Origin: Lingula anatina
Taxonomy: Eukaryota > Brachiopoda > Lingulata > Lingulida > Lingulidae
Reading direction: 5' to 3'
Length of the DNA stretch: 64,000 bases
Assembly: GCF_001039355.2 (NCBI RefSeq)
Contig: NW_019773608.1
Span: 1-64,000, forward strand
The position numbers and the translations under genes were made by a program. Of this stretch, positions 1-12,490 are shown in pieces. Within the stretch, counting starts at the first letter, position 1; every line of letters starts with the position of its first letter. Under the pieces are notes generated by a model. The model had not been told where the DNA came from and searched no databases. It saw only the letters and a list, made by a program, of their open reading frames with translations.

Positions 1-84
1 TAAAAAAACAACATATTATAGGTCAAAATTCACGATTAACATGGTCATACAAACAGCTCTAAATCTGGCAATCTCCTGGAGAAA

Positions 85-119
<35 letters not shown>

Positions 120-527
120 CAACATATTAAAGGTCAAAATACTGATAAATTTGTAAGTCACAAACCCCCCAATCCACACACATGGATGATTCACTTCATC
201 AGTTTTGTTTCACTAGAAGCTGCCCTGATTTTTTTTTTCACAAGCAAGGCTGCCTATAAAAACTCACAAGGACACACACACATTTGAATCTTGTTTATAA
301 TTTGTTTGAAGTATTCAAAGCAATTCAATATCATCATGACTTTGTACATATTCAAAGCCCTCCTTCTTATGGGCTTTGCATTTACTCAACTAAAGTTCCC
401 ACAAGATACATACAATGCAATATTATCAGACTAGTATTGTTCTAACAAACAGGGTCGTCAAATTATTAAAATGCATCTCTGACAAAATAAAATAATTTTT
501 TCCAATAACTGCTTTGATGTCTCTTAC

Positions 528-3500
528 CATCATGAAGTTCATCCCAATGCCCCAGAAAAATGACAGGCGAGGAGCAAATTCATCAATATGCAGGCCTGCT
601 TTTAAACCTTCAAATAAAAAAAAAAAAAAAAAAAAAAAACAGAGAGCAAATTAACACATTTTAATTTGAAGTCAAAAAGAAGTAGTTTATGGATCATTGG
701 TAAAGTTATACCTGTACGATATTCAAACGCTTCCTTCCCTTCTGCAATATGATATAAACTGAAAATACATAAACTATAATTTTAAGCTTATTACTGATAA
801 AACTGTGACAGTTCCATATGCCAGCATGAGACAAGCAAGAAAAATCAATCAACAACTTTGTTGTCAGGAAAGGCATAAACAGATAGACATTCTACATTGA
901 ATTCCAGTCAAGTCACCCAACATAACGAGGAATAAATAAATGTATGTTCTTCATTTTTGACAAAATGTAACAGAACTTCTTCAGCTGAAACTAGCAATAT
1001 TAAATGAACATTAATATTCTTTCTTGCTAGACTGCTGCCATTGCCTACTGCAGCGTCATCAAAAGGGGTGGAACTTATATTGCTTACTGACACCATCCAT
1101 AGTATATAAATCAGTGAACCAGCGTATTATCCCATACAGGAGGCTGTAAAATATTGGAGAAAATGGTGAAGAACAACAAGCAACTAGCACCTGGGTTCTA
1201 CCAAGACCTGGCAAGTTTTGGAGATCCTTCAGACAGCAACGTGCAGAAGACAATCAAGGTAGGTTTTGTATTTATTTATTTATTTTTTCATTTAACAATT
1301 TCATGTTACTCAAGGAATCTATACTTTTGTTGATGTAACATGCATGTGTGAGGTTGTAATTGTGTTAGTGTACTTGTAGTGTGTTTGTCTCTTTCCATTA
1401 AAATTTTGTGTTTGTGTATGTCTGTTTATCTATGACACACACCCTTTCTCATTTCGCAGCACATTTGCCCTCTCACATGTCGCATACATTTACAAGTAAA
1501 AACTGACTTGATTGGTTTCCTCTTTGTTGTTTATATGATTGAAGAGTTAAGTTTAGCTTTATTTTTTAATAAAGAAATATAATTTTTAATTTGTTTATTT
1601 CATGTTATTTCATCTCAAATGTTCTTTCTTTTTAGTCTTAGTTTTCGTAATTTCTTCTGTTTGTGTCTTGTACATTGTACAGGTCTGGTGAATAAACAAT
1701 AAGTTCATTTTATAGGCACGTTCTCGAGTAATTCACAAGTCACTACTGTTGGGCTGATTTTCATTATGTGCACGCAGTACTCTAAACAAAACATCTACTT
1801 ATATATATATATATATATATATAATACCTACAAGTACATAAATGTTGGTAAACATTTTATGGCTGGATACAGACCCATCAGTCGACAGATATGCTCTATC
1901 TTCTGCTGGCATTTTTGGTGTAGTTGCCTACTTTTCTCAGACACAACCCTTAGCAAAATGAAGTATGCAGCAATATTGCAGCAAAATTGCTAAAATTACT
2001 TTTAGTTTGCAGGACAAATGTATATCAAAATAATAAAGAACATCAAAACATTACCATCAAGTTATTTTGTAGTTTAATATGCACACAGAAGAAAATGATC
2101 AGTTCATAAAACATTGTGTCTAATATGCTCTAGTGCTGACAGAATAACATCATGACCTTTTCTGCAAAAGCCATTAGAATTGAGATGCAAAATGAATTAT
2201 ACCAGCATTTTTAATATTCATAAGGGAAAGTAGCCCCTACATTTTTATCAGCACAGTGAATGTTGGTAAAATACTGCATATAGTCAGACTGCCACTGACA
2301 GTGTGTGTGTGTGTGTGTGCATATTGATATGGGTAACTTAAGCCTGCTATGTCTGTCTGAAATGAACCCTGTTTAGCAGAAAACGAGTCTTATCCAGAAC
2401 TGACTTTATGTCTCCTTGATCTAAGCTAATTGAATATAACAGCATGCAAAATCATGTAACAAACACAAGTATGATGTTCGAAATTTGGCCGATGACGGCC
2501 GCATTTATTTAAAGTCCCAGTACTAAAAGAAGTGAAGCAGATGGATACTAAACGCTGAATAGTGTTAACAAAAGACATAGAACATTTATGTGTGCGCCTG
2601 AAATATCTACATATAAAATAAAATTTCCAAAGAGATAGTGCACACTTTTCAATTTTTTTGCTAGATAATCTAACTTCCCAAATTTTGCAGCATTGAATCC
2701 GAGGCTAGATAATCTAACTTCCAAAATTTGCAGCATTGAATCCGAGGCTACGAGCTAATTTCTAAGTGTTAGATCGTCGCCATAAATCAACGTTTGACTA
2801 CGCCAAACTTCCCTATTTTGTCTGCTTAGAATTTTATTCTATTTGGTCTTTCACCAATATATAACACAATGTACAGTAGTCCACTAAAACAAAGTACCTT
2901 GACTAGTCCAAAATTTCTTGTTTTAAATGTGTTAAAAAATAAAAAGCAAAAAAAAAAAAAAAACAAAAAACAAAAAAAAAAAAACAAAATAAAAAAATAA
3001 TAAAAAAAAATAAAAGAAAGCAGGTTATTTTGTTCTAATTTAGCTGCAGTGTTATCAGCCTAACCAACCCAGTATACTATTACCCAGCTGACAATATCAC
3101 TCCACCTAGAACAACCCTGCATCAAGTCTGCATCCACTCCTCAGTGTCATACCCTGCTTCATCAGACTTGACTCACAGCAAACTAGAATTAATTCTGTTC
3201 CTAATTGCTAAGACCACTTTCAGGTCCATAATCAGCTATTTCAAAGGGGGGTTTCTGAATAAATGGACCTTTTCCCATAAAACCTTCATGGGCCTAGATA
3301 AATTTTCATCCAGAGCTGCCTTTTCCCAGCAAAAAGGGCTGTCCGTTCAAACTCCCTGAACACCCTCCTGGCAGCATCCCTGTCTTTATAACTAACAAAG
3401 CACCCATGTGAAGCCATCCCTATAGAGCCACTGGCCCATTACTACTGTGACCTACCTGTCCTACAGTACTCTAAACCATCAGCAATGGTGAAAGCCATCT

Positions 3501-4397
3501 CCAATACAGCATCAGCCCCTGCTTCCTGCATGTGGTAGCCCGAGATGGAGATGGAGTTAAACTTGGGCATGTTCTGAAATGAAGGGATGGAGAGCTTAGT
3601 ACTTTCTCATAATTCTCTGACCACAGACTGGATTACAGTCACTGAATGTACTTATTATAGCCTATTATTCAGAGTTGTCAGAGAAAATAAATGTGAACAT
3701 AAACTTGAACCCCCACCCCATGAACCTTTTAATCAGAAAAGAGAAATGAAAATAAATTCAAAACTTGAAGTTCCTATCATGAAACTCTCGTGCCATAAAC
3801 TGCGCTCTTTTCAAACTGTGTCAAGATGGCTGACTACCACGGTTAGACAGGGGACAGTCAAAATGATTATTTTTTGTGATATTGATTAACACAATTTATC
3901 GGTGTTATGTTGTAACAGTTTTCATTGTCCTCAGATGTTCAACAACAAGCAATCCATGCAATCAGAATGTGCCTTCAAATACTGTAATTTACTATCTGCA
4001 TAAAGCATTAGGGTCAGGAACTGAACATATTAATTTATACACATGTCAGAAAATTACTTACATGAGCCGTATAGGAGAAAATATCAGCAATACTCTTCAT
4101 AGATGGTTCAGGTGGGAAGATGTACGTGTTCCGGACCATGAACTCTTTGAGAATGTCATTCTGAATGGTACCAGTGAGTTGTTCTTGCTTCACACCCTAA
4201 AAATTGAAACAATGGAACAATAAACATCCTTATCTTATGAGTCACAACCATATTTGGCACTGGAAACTTATGAATGTTCTTGTAAATGTTCTTGAGTCTC
4301 CAGTCTATGTAATAATCATTTACAGAATAAATGCATCTTATAAAATAGTATGCAAAATCGTTGTTAAAAGATAGGAATTATTAGGATAAGGTACAAA

Positions 4398-4428
<31 letters not shown>

Positions 4429-7400
4429 ATATCAGGGACTAAGCCATCCTGATTTCCCCTTATTCATATCAAAGAATCCCCGAGTAACACCATCCCTGTA
4501 CAGTTGTGTGACCAAGGAATGAGTAAAATAATTCCACCCACTTGTTCTTCAGCAGACACCACATACATAGCCAGTATGGGCAGCACAGCTCCATTCATTG
4601 TCATAGATGTGGAGATCTTCCCCAGTGGAATACCGTCAAATAGTAACTGAATGGGAAAAATAATAATTATTAAGTGCCGTGAAATGGCACACTTCAATTT
4701 ATCTTACGCGAAACTAAAAACCAACAAGCATAAAACCTGCCTTGGAAAATGCTCATCTGCAATAGGGGAGAAGATTAAATTAACTGCTTTTAGACCGTAA
4801 AAACATCATGTACTGTCTAATTCAAAGTTATAATGCAAATAAAGCGCACAGTTACAGACAATAAAAACATGTACTATCTAATTCATAGTTATAATGAAAA
4901 TAAAGCACACAGTTATAGACAATAAAAATATCATGTACTACCTAAGACAAAGTTACAATGAAAATAAAGCACACGTGTACAGTTCCTACACTGATATTAT
5001 CATGATGGTCATGTTGTTATCACCTTAGTATCCTCCACAGAGTCAATGGCGACTCCAGCCATCCCCACATCCCCCGATGCTCGCGGGTTGTCCGAGTCAT
5101 AGCTGAAATATAAGGAAAAAAATAATACTTCTATGCAGCTATGATATTTAATTTCCTAAATTCAAATGTATCACCAATTTCTCCATTTCTATTATCTTAA
5201 ATTGTATTTTTCCATTGCGTGATTGAAAGCACCATTAACTGACTGATTATTAATCAATTATCTGCATGTTTTTAGATTGATAATTATTCCATTATACGAT
5301 ACTACAAAAAACTGAGCAAACGCTACTGAGTAAAATTAAATAACTAAATATTGACTGCCTAAAAATCATTTGGGAAATGTATTCAAAGGGGAAAATGAAA
5401 TTTAAGGAAGAAACAAGAGGCTCAGGGTTAAAGAATAGACAATATGTATAACACAGATTTCACAAACATTCTTTAGTTCAATACAGCAGATTCCTTTAAA
5501 ATCCTACACGAAGTGAACATGGTATAATACTTGACGTTCACACTCACCCTCTGTGTGTGGGCAAATCAAAAGCCACGCTAAGACCCTGCTGTCCTGCAGC
5601 AATGTTTTCTCTGTAGAACTTGTTGCTCTCTTCCACTGTGCTAAACCCTGCATACTGAAACAAGAAAACATGTATTATTTAATAATACAAGTTCTCTTCT
5701 ACATGCTGAAACAAGAAAACATGTAACATTTTATAATACAAGTTCTCTTCCACTGTGCTAAACCCTGCATACTGAAACAAGAAAACATGTATTATTTTAT
5801 AATATAAGCTCTCTTCCACTGTGCTAAACCCTGCATACAATAATCAATCAATTTCTCTATGCTGTCATTTCTATGCATTTATGGGTTGTCAGGATTATAA
5901 ATAATAATACTAATAACAAAAGTAATAAAAGATAATAGGGGTTCAGTCAAAACATTTAATTGATACCACTTGATTTTACCTGTCTGATAGTCCAGGGTCT
6001 CTGTGCATACATAGTTGGATAGGGTCCCCTGGTGTATGGAAACTTCCCAGGCAGCTCATCCACCATCCTGGCTGTGTCCTGCTTGGTATACAGTGGCTTC
6101 ACATCAATACCCTGCAGTACAGATAATAGCATGTGTTAGACCTGATTCAAAAAGTACAAAATAGTCATTCACTTATATTTTCTTTTACGAGAAATATAGA
6201 TAATAAAATGTATAAAAATATAGTTTAAAATCTGGGTAACAAATTATGCGTTTCACAAATGTTTCATCATGTTGTGATAAAGTGTTTTACTATATCAATA
6301 CCCTGAAACTAAATTAAGAATTAATTTTGGACAGTTTGATTATAAACACTCGTCCAAAAAAAGTTTGGAAACATGACCATATATGCCCACTATCCTCATA
6401 CTAGTTCCATGGATGCCAATTCAAAATGCGTAATTTTGAAAAGAAAACACATGACATACAAGGAGATTTACGTATTACACAGGATCCAGGATATATAATC
6501 CTTTCAAACTGCCTTAACATACTGAACGCAACTAAGCCACAGTCCCCTACCTCTGGAGTGTGCCATATCAAGGTTTCTTGTGGGTCCTTCCCCTTCAGTT
6601 GCTTCTTGGCTAACTCTCTCCATTCTGGATGTAAGGGCTCCTGGTGGAATCCTCTCACTGAGGCAGCTGGCAAGCACACCTAAATATCAAAGCAGGAAAA
6701 AATGTTTGAGTCTTTATGGTTGAAAATAAGAATTTTATTGTTGCAAAAAGATTCACTTGGAGATTATATTGGTAGAAGAACACCTACTGTTGAGCTTTTG
6801 AGCCACGCACCAGATTTTTTTTTTGGGGGGGGGGGGGATGAGGGGGGTGATCTATGTATGAATGCAGTCTGACAAGATTATCATAGGGCAAATCACAATG
6901 GCAATGCAAAATGCAGCACTGTCACAGATGTCAAGCCAGTGCTGTGTGTACGAATAAGCAAATTAGTATTAAACATTATAAGAGTGAAAAATGCATCAGT
7001 GCATATGCAGACAATCTCTACATGTATGCTACAACAGGCCCGTAGCCAAGGGGGGTTCGGGGGGTTCGAAAGAACTCCCCTTTTTGCTGGAAAAAGGTCC
7101 ACTCTGGGTAAAATTTGACCAAGGTACATGGGGATTATATGGTAAAAAGGTCCACTTTTTCAGAAAAAGAACCCCCCCTTTCAAATTGCTGGCTACGGGC
7201 CTGTACAATGTATCTTTCCTCTCACCCCCTTAATTTAGAAGACAACAGACTGTAAGGTTGTGCAAAAATAGGTAGAGTAAGAGGTCCATATACTGACCAG
7301 TATGCAGATTATTGATCTTATGCTCCTCAGAGGTGGAGTCTGTCTTTTCCAAATGGGACAGAGAGTAAATATTGATGCATGCTATAATCCTACATGTACT

Positions 7401-8083
7401 TATCCATGACACCTATTAATTAACTTGGCGGTATTGCACTTGGCTCTAGTAGGCTGAAAAGGCAACACTTTCAACTTGTCCTTTCTATTTGAATTGTTAA
7501 CTTTAACAATCAAGGGATAAAAGCTATGCAGTTTAATTAATTTAATTGGGTGCTTTTTTTATTTTCAAGTGGTGTCTATAAATTTCAGTCTGCTACCTTG
7601 TTGTTGATAGTGAAAAAAAAAAAAAAAAAACACAAGTAACAAGCCTAATGGATCACTGAATTTACCTGTGGTACTTATCTATACTCAAACATTGCCTAGG
7701 ATCACAAACTCACTTGCTCCTCTAATGCAAAAATTTGAAACATTTTCTTCAACAACTCTGAGAATTAATTCAGTACAATACAAGAATAAATGTAATCAAA
7801 ATCATTAAAACGATCCAACCAAACAATCTGGCATGATTTAAAAACAATGTAAGTATGCTAGCAACGGATGCATTCAACAGTTTGTTTTCAGTTGCTATAA
7901 CTATGTCATTTACTGCCTTATTTTACCTGAAGGTCAAATATAGATCACACCACTGTCAGAAAGCTGCGCATTTTACGAGATGGCACACTTATATGAAAGG
8001 ACTTCCACACATTTATCGTGTTGACAAACCTTTTTGAAAGTGCACAGTGCCTCAGCTTTGACCCTCCCGTGTACTCGCAACAT
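528..8083 (-). CDS. MMUT: Methylmalonyl-CoA mutase, mitochondrial (5' nine coding exons; gene runs off left edge)
   Basis: Adenosylcobalamin-dependent mutase converting L-methylmalonyl-CoA to succinyl-CoA in the mitochondrial matrix (propionate breakdown). Exons, all with GT-AG ends and consistent phases: 8030-8083, 6551-6679, 5980-6111, 5548-5654, 5024-5102, 4542-4646, 4062-4196, 3456-3573, 528-607. Together they encode about 313 of the roughly 750 residues usual for the family. Exon 1 gives [18 protein letters not shown], a basic mitochondrial-type leader. The next exon carries [16 protein letters not shown]. Family blocks follow in order: [87 protein letters not shown] and [14 protein letters not shown]. 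These form the N-terminal substrate-binding barrel; the C-terminal cobalamin domain would lie outside the window. Exon 1 is the least certain, assigned from phase, leader character and a GTTTGT donor. No disabling change is seen. It lies head-to-head with cytochrome c. Confidence 0.95.
608..3455. other. MMUT intron 8, repeat-bearing, no gene seen
   Basis: This intron of about 2.85 kb separates coding exons 8 and 9. It holds an A run just upstream of the exon 9 acceptor, a short TA microsatellite near 1800-1822, a TG run near 2302-2319, a 43-bp tandem duplication (2662-2749) and an A-rich low-complexity tract (2941-3020). Around 3220-3370 lies a piece resembling the element at 7035-7203 (shared phrases such as aaatggaccttttcccataa). 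Short open frames here have no coding signature. Confidence 0.6.
2662..2749. repeat. Two-copy tandem duplication (about 43 bp)
   Basis: Two adjacent near-identical copies beginning gctagataatctaacttcc and ending gcagcattgaatccgag. They differ by one or two bases, which suggests a recent slippage or tandem duplication inside MMUT intron 8. Confidence 0.85.
4796..4985. repeat. Degenerate tandem repeat, about 68-bp unit, 2.6 copies
   Basis: Successive units share gtact.tctaa, agttataatg and aaataaagc.cacag. The array lies in MMUT intron 5, between the exons at 5024 and 4646. It has no coding role that I can see. Confidence 0.7.
5625..5838. repeat. Tandem partial copies of the MMUT exon 4 acceptor region
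   Basis: The start of coding exon 4, its acceptor and adjacent intron (ctcttccactgtgctaaacc, then ctgcatactgaaacaagaaa) recur downstream on the plus strand. The functional copy spans about 5625-5690. There is a shortened unit near 5691-5740, another full unit near 5741-5806, and a final exon-only piece ending near 5838. The extra copies lie in intron 3 and carry decoy acceptor plus exon-start sequence. Confidence 0.85.
7035..7203. mobile_element. MITE, 169 bp, CAGGCCCGTAGCCA ends, 5-bp TSD TACAA
   Basis: The terminal inverted repeats are CAGGCCCGTAGCCA and its complement TGGCTACGGGCCTG. They are flanked by the direct repeat TACAA at 7030-7034 and 7204-7208. The interior has G and C runs and paired 'aaggtccact' segments and no coding capacity. 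It sits in MMUT intron 1. Related, more decayed pieces occur near 3220-3370, 16858-16990, 26155-26215 and 41440-41690. Confidence 0.88.
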
Positions 8084-8666
8084 TTTGGTTTTTCTCAAGC
8101 AGTAGCAGTGCTTTGCTTGTACGAAAAACGCTACGAAACATTCAACTACAGACTTCGTCTGCCCTAGAACCGAATGACCTTGACATTTTTAGTCACTGAG
8201 GAATGATGGGATAAATGATATAAACTGTGTGAACTGAATTAAATGGGATATAAACCACATATAATACATTAATTATAGTTTGAATCGAAAATATAAATAA
8301 AAATCACAAAAGAGTATTCTTCCATTTAAAATATACAGTATATTTCGTAAGAACAAAATGGACGAGTTTAAAATCCACAAACGTTCTGAAAGGGGTTTAT
8401 GGACTACTTGATAGAATGCTTCCTGGCTTAAAACGAAATTATTTTGTAAAAGAGGAACTATATATATGCTTTCTTGAAAATATATATGTTGTTTATTTCC
8501 AGATATTTAAATAAGATAAAAAATAGTCTTTTTGGGGTTATGCAAGGAAGCTTTCATCCCTCAAAATTAGTATTCAAATTCGACCTAACGCTGTGACGTC
8601 ACATACTAGGATCGACCTCCATTACCGGTGGAACGTGTTTGACGTTGGTAGAAGAACACTACTTCG
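8084..8666. promoter_or_regulatory. Divergent promoter interval between MMUT and cytochrome c, with CRE and putative 5' UTR exon
   Basis: About 0.5 kb separates the MMUT start (minus) from a perfect cAMP response element TGACGTCA at 8594-8601. A plausible untranslated first exon of cytochrome c follows and ends at 8666 with the donor g|gtaagt. The cytochrome c coding exon downstream begins three bases before its ATG, so an upstream untranslated exon is required. CREs are established elements of mammalian cytochrome c promoters; use of this site here is inference. No TATA box stands out. Confidence 0.5.
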
Positions 8667-9994
8667 GTAAGTTTTAACTGAAAATTGATCACAGTATCAA
8701 TAGCAACTACATGATAGATTCTAAAATTTTCTCATTTGGATTTGTGATGAAATTGACTTTTGCTTGGGGCCAATCTTTTACAGATCGGCTTATGAATCGT
8801 AGGGTGAAATGGGCAATCAGCTGATGAAATAGAATCACGAAGTTTCTAGATCGCACTGTTTCATAATACCCTCCGCCGTGTTGTATAAGAGGAGAGTCTT
8901 TTCTATATAGTATAAGAACTATTCCAAGAATTCTTAAGGTTACAAACACGAAGACATTAACTGGTAAGCTCGTTCTTTCAACAGCAGGCGCCATCAGCAG
9001 CTGAAGTAGTGCGATCCCTTTTTTGGACATATTTGAATATCAATCGGAAAAAATAACGTAAAAAATGTACTTGGTGTCCTTGAAAACTACCACCGCCGAT
9101 CAGTTTTGAAATCTTAACCTAGTGAAGCTACCAGATCTTGTGATAGTAACAATTTGGGAGAACGTGAGGAAAGAGGAGGTACTGTGCACACGTGGTGCCC
9201 ATGCTGTCAGTACTAAATCGAAGTGTGTCCTTAATTGACCTTCACCTTCGGTCAGTCGTAGTTCACCTTGAAATGTGGAAAATGTGACTTACTGGTTGAT
9301 ATTAACATGTAGATTTTGCCAAATAGTTATACCAGAGCAGGGCATGGGTTGAATCTGTACACAAAGTTAAAGGGGAGAAGTGATGTACTTTAAAAAATAT
9401 ACATATATCAATATAAGCGTGGGCATCATATCCAAACCAGGGGTAATCCTAGAGAGGGGTGAGAAACGTCCATTGTTCTCGTCAGCGAGGCTGGCTTTTT
9501 TCAGGGTATGTACGCACAGACAGAAAACTAAGTATTGTGGGAACGTTACTAATGAAGCCACGTACTGGTAGTACTAGTAGATATCAGCCTGTAGTCTTGA
9601 ACAAGCTCCTCGATGACGAGTGAACAGTTGTCAAAAACAAAAGACCCAGGTGTGGTAGTTCGACTACTGTTCATGCGTGCCGCAAAGACCAAACCTAATT
9701 GCTCCTCAAGGTCACAAAACAATATCCGGTACTGACGGCCAGGCTCGTCTTAATCATATAAGTAGCGCGTTTCCACCGCCTGTCCAAACTNACTCTTAAA
9801 GGGTATCGGAGTTCAAAGAAGCGTATCGGCAAAAAAAGAAGCGTATCGGCAAAAAAAATAGCGTATCGGGGCCGATACGCTATAAAGGCCTGGGGAGAAC
9901 CCTGATATATCAATATAAGCGTGGGCATCATATCCAAACTTTCTCTGCCTTGGGTTATCAGACTGTTTACTTTGGGGTTAATTTGGGAGAGTAA

Positions 9995-10640
9995 GACCTC
10001 GTTCCCATTTCTTGTTCGATCTAGCAGGATTGACCCTTCTCAGAGGAGTTTCTCCCTAAATTACATTCAGCTGACTAGTAAGTGGCTCTGATGTCTGACA
10101 CGCCTACTGAAGCTGTTAGGGGCTAATTGACTCATGTTTAGCAGCTTCGACATCAAGCTGCTTAATGTGAGTGCAGTTTAGCGAGAATGCCCTCTGAAAT
10201 GGGCGTGTCCTGCTAGATTGATCTAAGACTCCACGAAAGTTAATTACCCCCTTACAGCTTGTAGTAGGCGGGACGGACATTTAAGCCGCATTATCTGACA
10301 GTAATCTAGTGAGACTCCCCACGGGGATAGATCGATCTAAAATCTATGGGAATGCGCCCTAGGTGTGGGAGTGGGGTCTTAAGCTGTGGTCAGAGAAGAA
10401 GTTATCACACTAGCAGGATCGTTCTATCTTAATTAGTAGGGATTCCTGCTAAAGAGCAGCCAATGTAGTCAGCTTAATTGCCTGGCACGTCCCCCCTTGT
10501 AACTTAAAGTACTTGGGTCTGGAAAATTTTGAAGTCCATGATGGCACTCATGTTGCTGTAGGAGGGGGTGTGCCAGACAGTTAAGCTGATTGTATTGACT
10601 GTGTCCTAAAGACAATTCTAGCTCAGATAGATCAATGTTG
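9995..10640. mobile_element. Two adjacent copies of a palindromic MITE-like family (GATCGATCTA type)
   Basis: The first copy spans roughly 9995-10370 and the second 10371-10640. Each has long imperfect inverted arms with phrases recurring elsewhere in the window: cacgcctactgaagctg, taattaccccctta, agtgagactccccacgggga, tagatcgatctaaaatctat. Related copies lie near 26010-26101, 30062-30318, 32660-32935 and 54742-54945. Ends are approximate because the termini have diverged. Confidence 0.7.
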
Positions 10641-10963
10641 CTAGTGCGGTAACGTTATTCTGAACGTAGCCAAGTCACCTGGAGTACTCGCTTGTATACT
10701 GTCCAAATGCAGAATCAGTGAAGTGCTGCAACATAGAATTGGTCATCTGGCATAAAATTTTGAGTAGAACCTTACACTGTCTTGATTAATAATTAGATTT
10801 AAGGCTCAGACAGATTTCATCTTTAGTCACTAGCCATTGGATGTTACTGAAATTTATCAAATTTAAAAATATAAATTTAAGGGACCATCCAAGCTAGGTC
10901 ATTTAGTCCAGGCTAGTCAATTACTAGCACAAATCTTTTTTTTTTTTTTTTTTTTTTTTTTTT

Positions 10964-11358
10964 NNNNNNNNNNNNNNNNNNNNNNNNNNNNNNNNNNNNN
11001 NNNNNNNNNNNNNNNNNNNNNNNNNNNNNNNNNNNNNNNNNNNNNNNNNNNNNNNNNNNNNNNNNNNNNNNNNNNNNNNNNNNNNNNNNNNNNNNNNNNN
11101 NNNNNNNNNNNNNNNNNNNNNNNNNNNNNNNNNNNNNNNNNNNNNNNNNNNNNNNNNNNNNNNNNNNNNNNNNNNNNNNNNNNNNNNNNNNNNNNNNNNN
11201 NNNNNNNNNNNNNNNNNNNNNNNNNNNNNNNNNNNNNNNNNNNNNNNNNNNNNNNNNNNNNNNNNNNNNNNNNNNNNNNNNNNNNNNNNNNNNNNNNNNN
11301 NNNNNNNNNNNNNNNNNNNNNNNNNNNNNNNNNNNNNNNNNNNNNNNNNNNNNNNNNN
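10964..11358. other. Assembly gap (run of N)
   Basis: About 395 unknown bases are bounded on both sides by long poly-T, so the assembly broke in a homopolymer or simple repeat. Any reading frame spanning it is meaningless. Confidence 0.99.
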
Positions 11359-11391
<33 letters not shown>

Positions 11392-11649
11392 TGTAAAATG
11401 GGAGCCTGGTTAGTTTGCTTGATCTTGGGTTGTTTTGACAGATCCATTTGCCAAGTTGGGCCCGTTTTATCTATGCATAATTCAAGTGGACATTTCCATA
11501 TCATACTATGCCTTGAAGAATAATATACACCCAGTAAAATGGCTTTACATATTGTGAAAATAAGATATTAAAAAAAAGACACTGATACATGTGAAAAGTA
11601 ATTACAAATACACATTATTTATAACTAATGATTTCATTCTTTATAGATC

Positions 11650-12295
11650 ATGGGAAAGAAAGGGGGAATCCCAGAGGGCGACTATGAAAAGGGAAAGCAG
11701 GTCTTCAAGCAGAAATGTTCGCAGTGTCACACATTGAATAAGGATCAACCCCACAAGACAGGACCAAACCTCTACGGGCTTTTTGGTCGCCAAACTGGAC
11801 AGGCACCAGGATTTGCTTACACTGACGCCAACAAGTCCAAAGGTAATCCATTTGATCGAATATGGCACCCTTTGTGGGATCATTCACAACGAGTTGGTCC
11901 GTAGACTAACTTGTACGCAGATGAAATATGGTCCACACTTGAAAGTTTAGCGCGCAATCCCGTAACAATGGTGTAAAGTATGCCCCGCCTCCCAGCAGGG
12001 GCAGAGCAATTCAATATCGGCACATGCTTTCAAGTGGGTCGCACTATATTTGAGCTGCTAAGTAGTTATCCCGAGAGTCGTTTGATTGTGAATGGTCCCT
12101 TTCTCTCACATGGACACGTGTGCATGTACAGAACAATGTTACATTTTTTTAAAGGGGTAAATTCTGTCTCAACATTGCATTCTCAATCTCAAACTTAAAA
12201 AAAAAAATAATCGCAATTTGGTACGATTTCTACTCTGATGTAGTTTTAACTCTCATGAAACATTGTGAAAGATATTCATTTTGATATTATGTGAG

Positions 12296-12337
<42 letters not shown>

Positions 12338-12490
12338 TTAGGAATTACCTGGGCACGGGAAACCATCTTCGAATACCTGGAGAACCCGAAGAAATATATC
12401 CCAGGCACGAAAATGATCTTTGCTGGAATCAAGAAACCTGGCGCAAGAGGCGATCTTATAAAATACCTGGAAGTAGAAACAGCTAAATAA
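11650..12490 (+). CDS. CYCS: Cytochrome c (two coding exons, 113 aa)
   Basis: Mobile haem protein of the mitochondrial intermembrane space. It carries electrons from complex III to complex IV and takes part in apoptosome activation in many animals. Coding exons are 11650-11842 and 12342-12490, joined in phase 1 inside the glycine of DANKSKG, the usual animal intron position. The protein starts [19 protein letters not shown]. Haem attachment is CSQCH (residues 23-27), followed by [19 protein letters not shown]. The axial methionine lies in [13 protein letters not shown], and the C-terminus is [12 protein letters not shown]. Length is typical. The acceptor at 11646 sits three bases before ATG, implying an upstream untranslated exon (see the CRE interval). 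An ATT microsatellite (about 12299-12337) runs up to the second acceptor. A tandem decayed copy lies about 3 kb downstream. Confidence 0.97.

Larger units (their letters stand above)
8667..11646. other. Putative cytochrome c intron 1: repeats and an assembly gap, no gene seen
   Basis: The interval holds a possible CAGGG...CCCTG element split by an N (9439-9905) between 37-bp direct repeats. It also holds two copies of a GATCGATC-type palindromic element (about 9995-10640) and a run of N at 10964-11358 bordered by T homopolymers. Open frames here are short or composed of N, and I see no coding exon. Confidence 0.55.

Noticed and set aside
10917-11504. 195-codon minus frame
   Set aside because: Almost entirely Ns and homopolymer lysines across an assembly gap.
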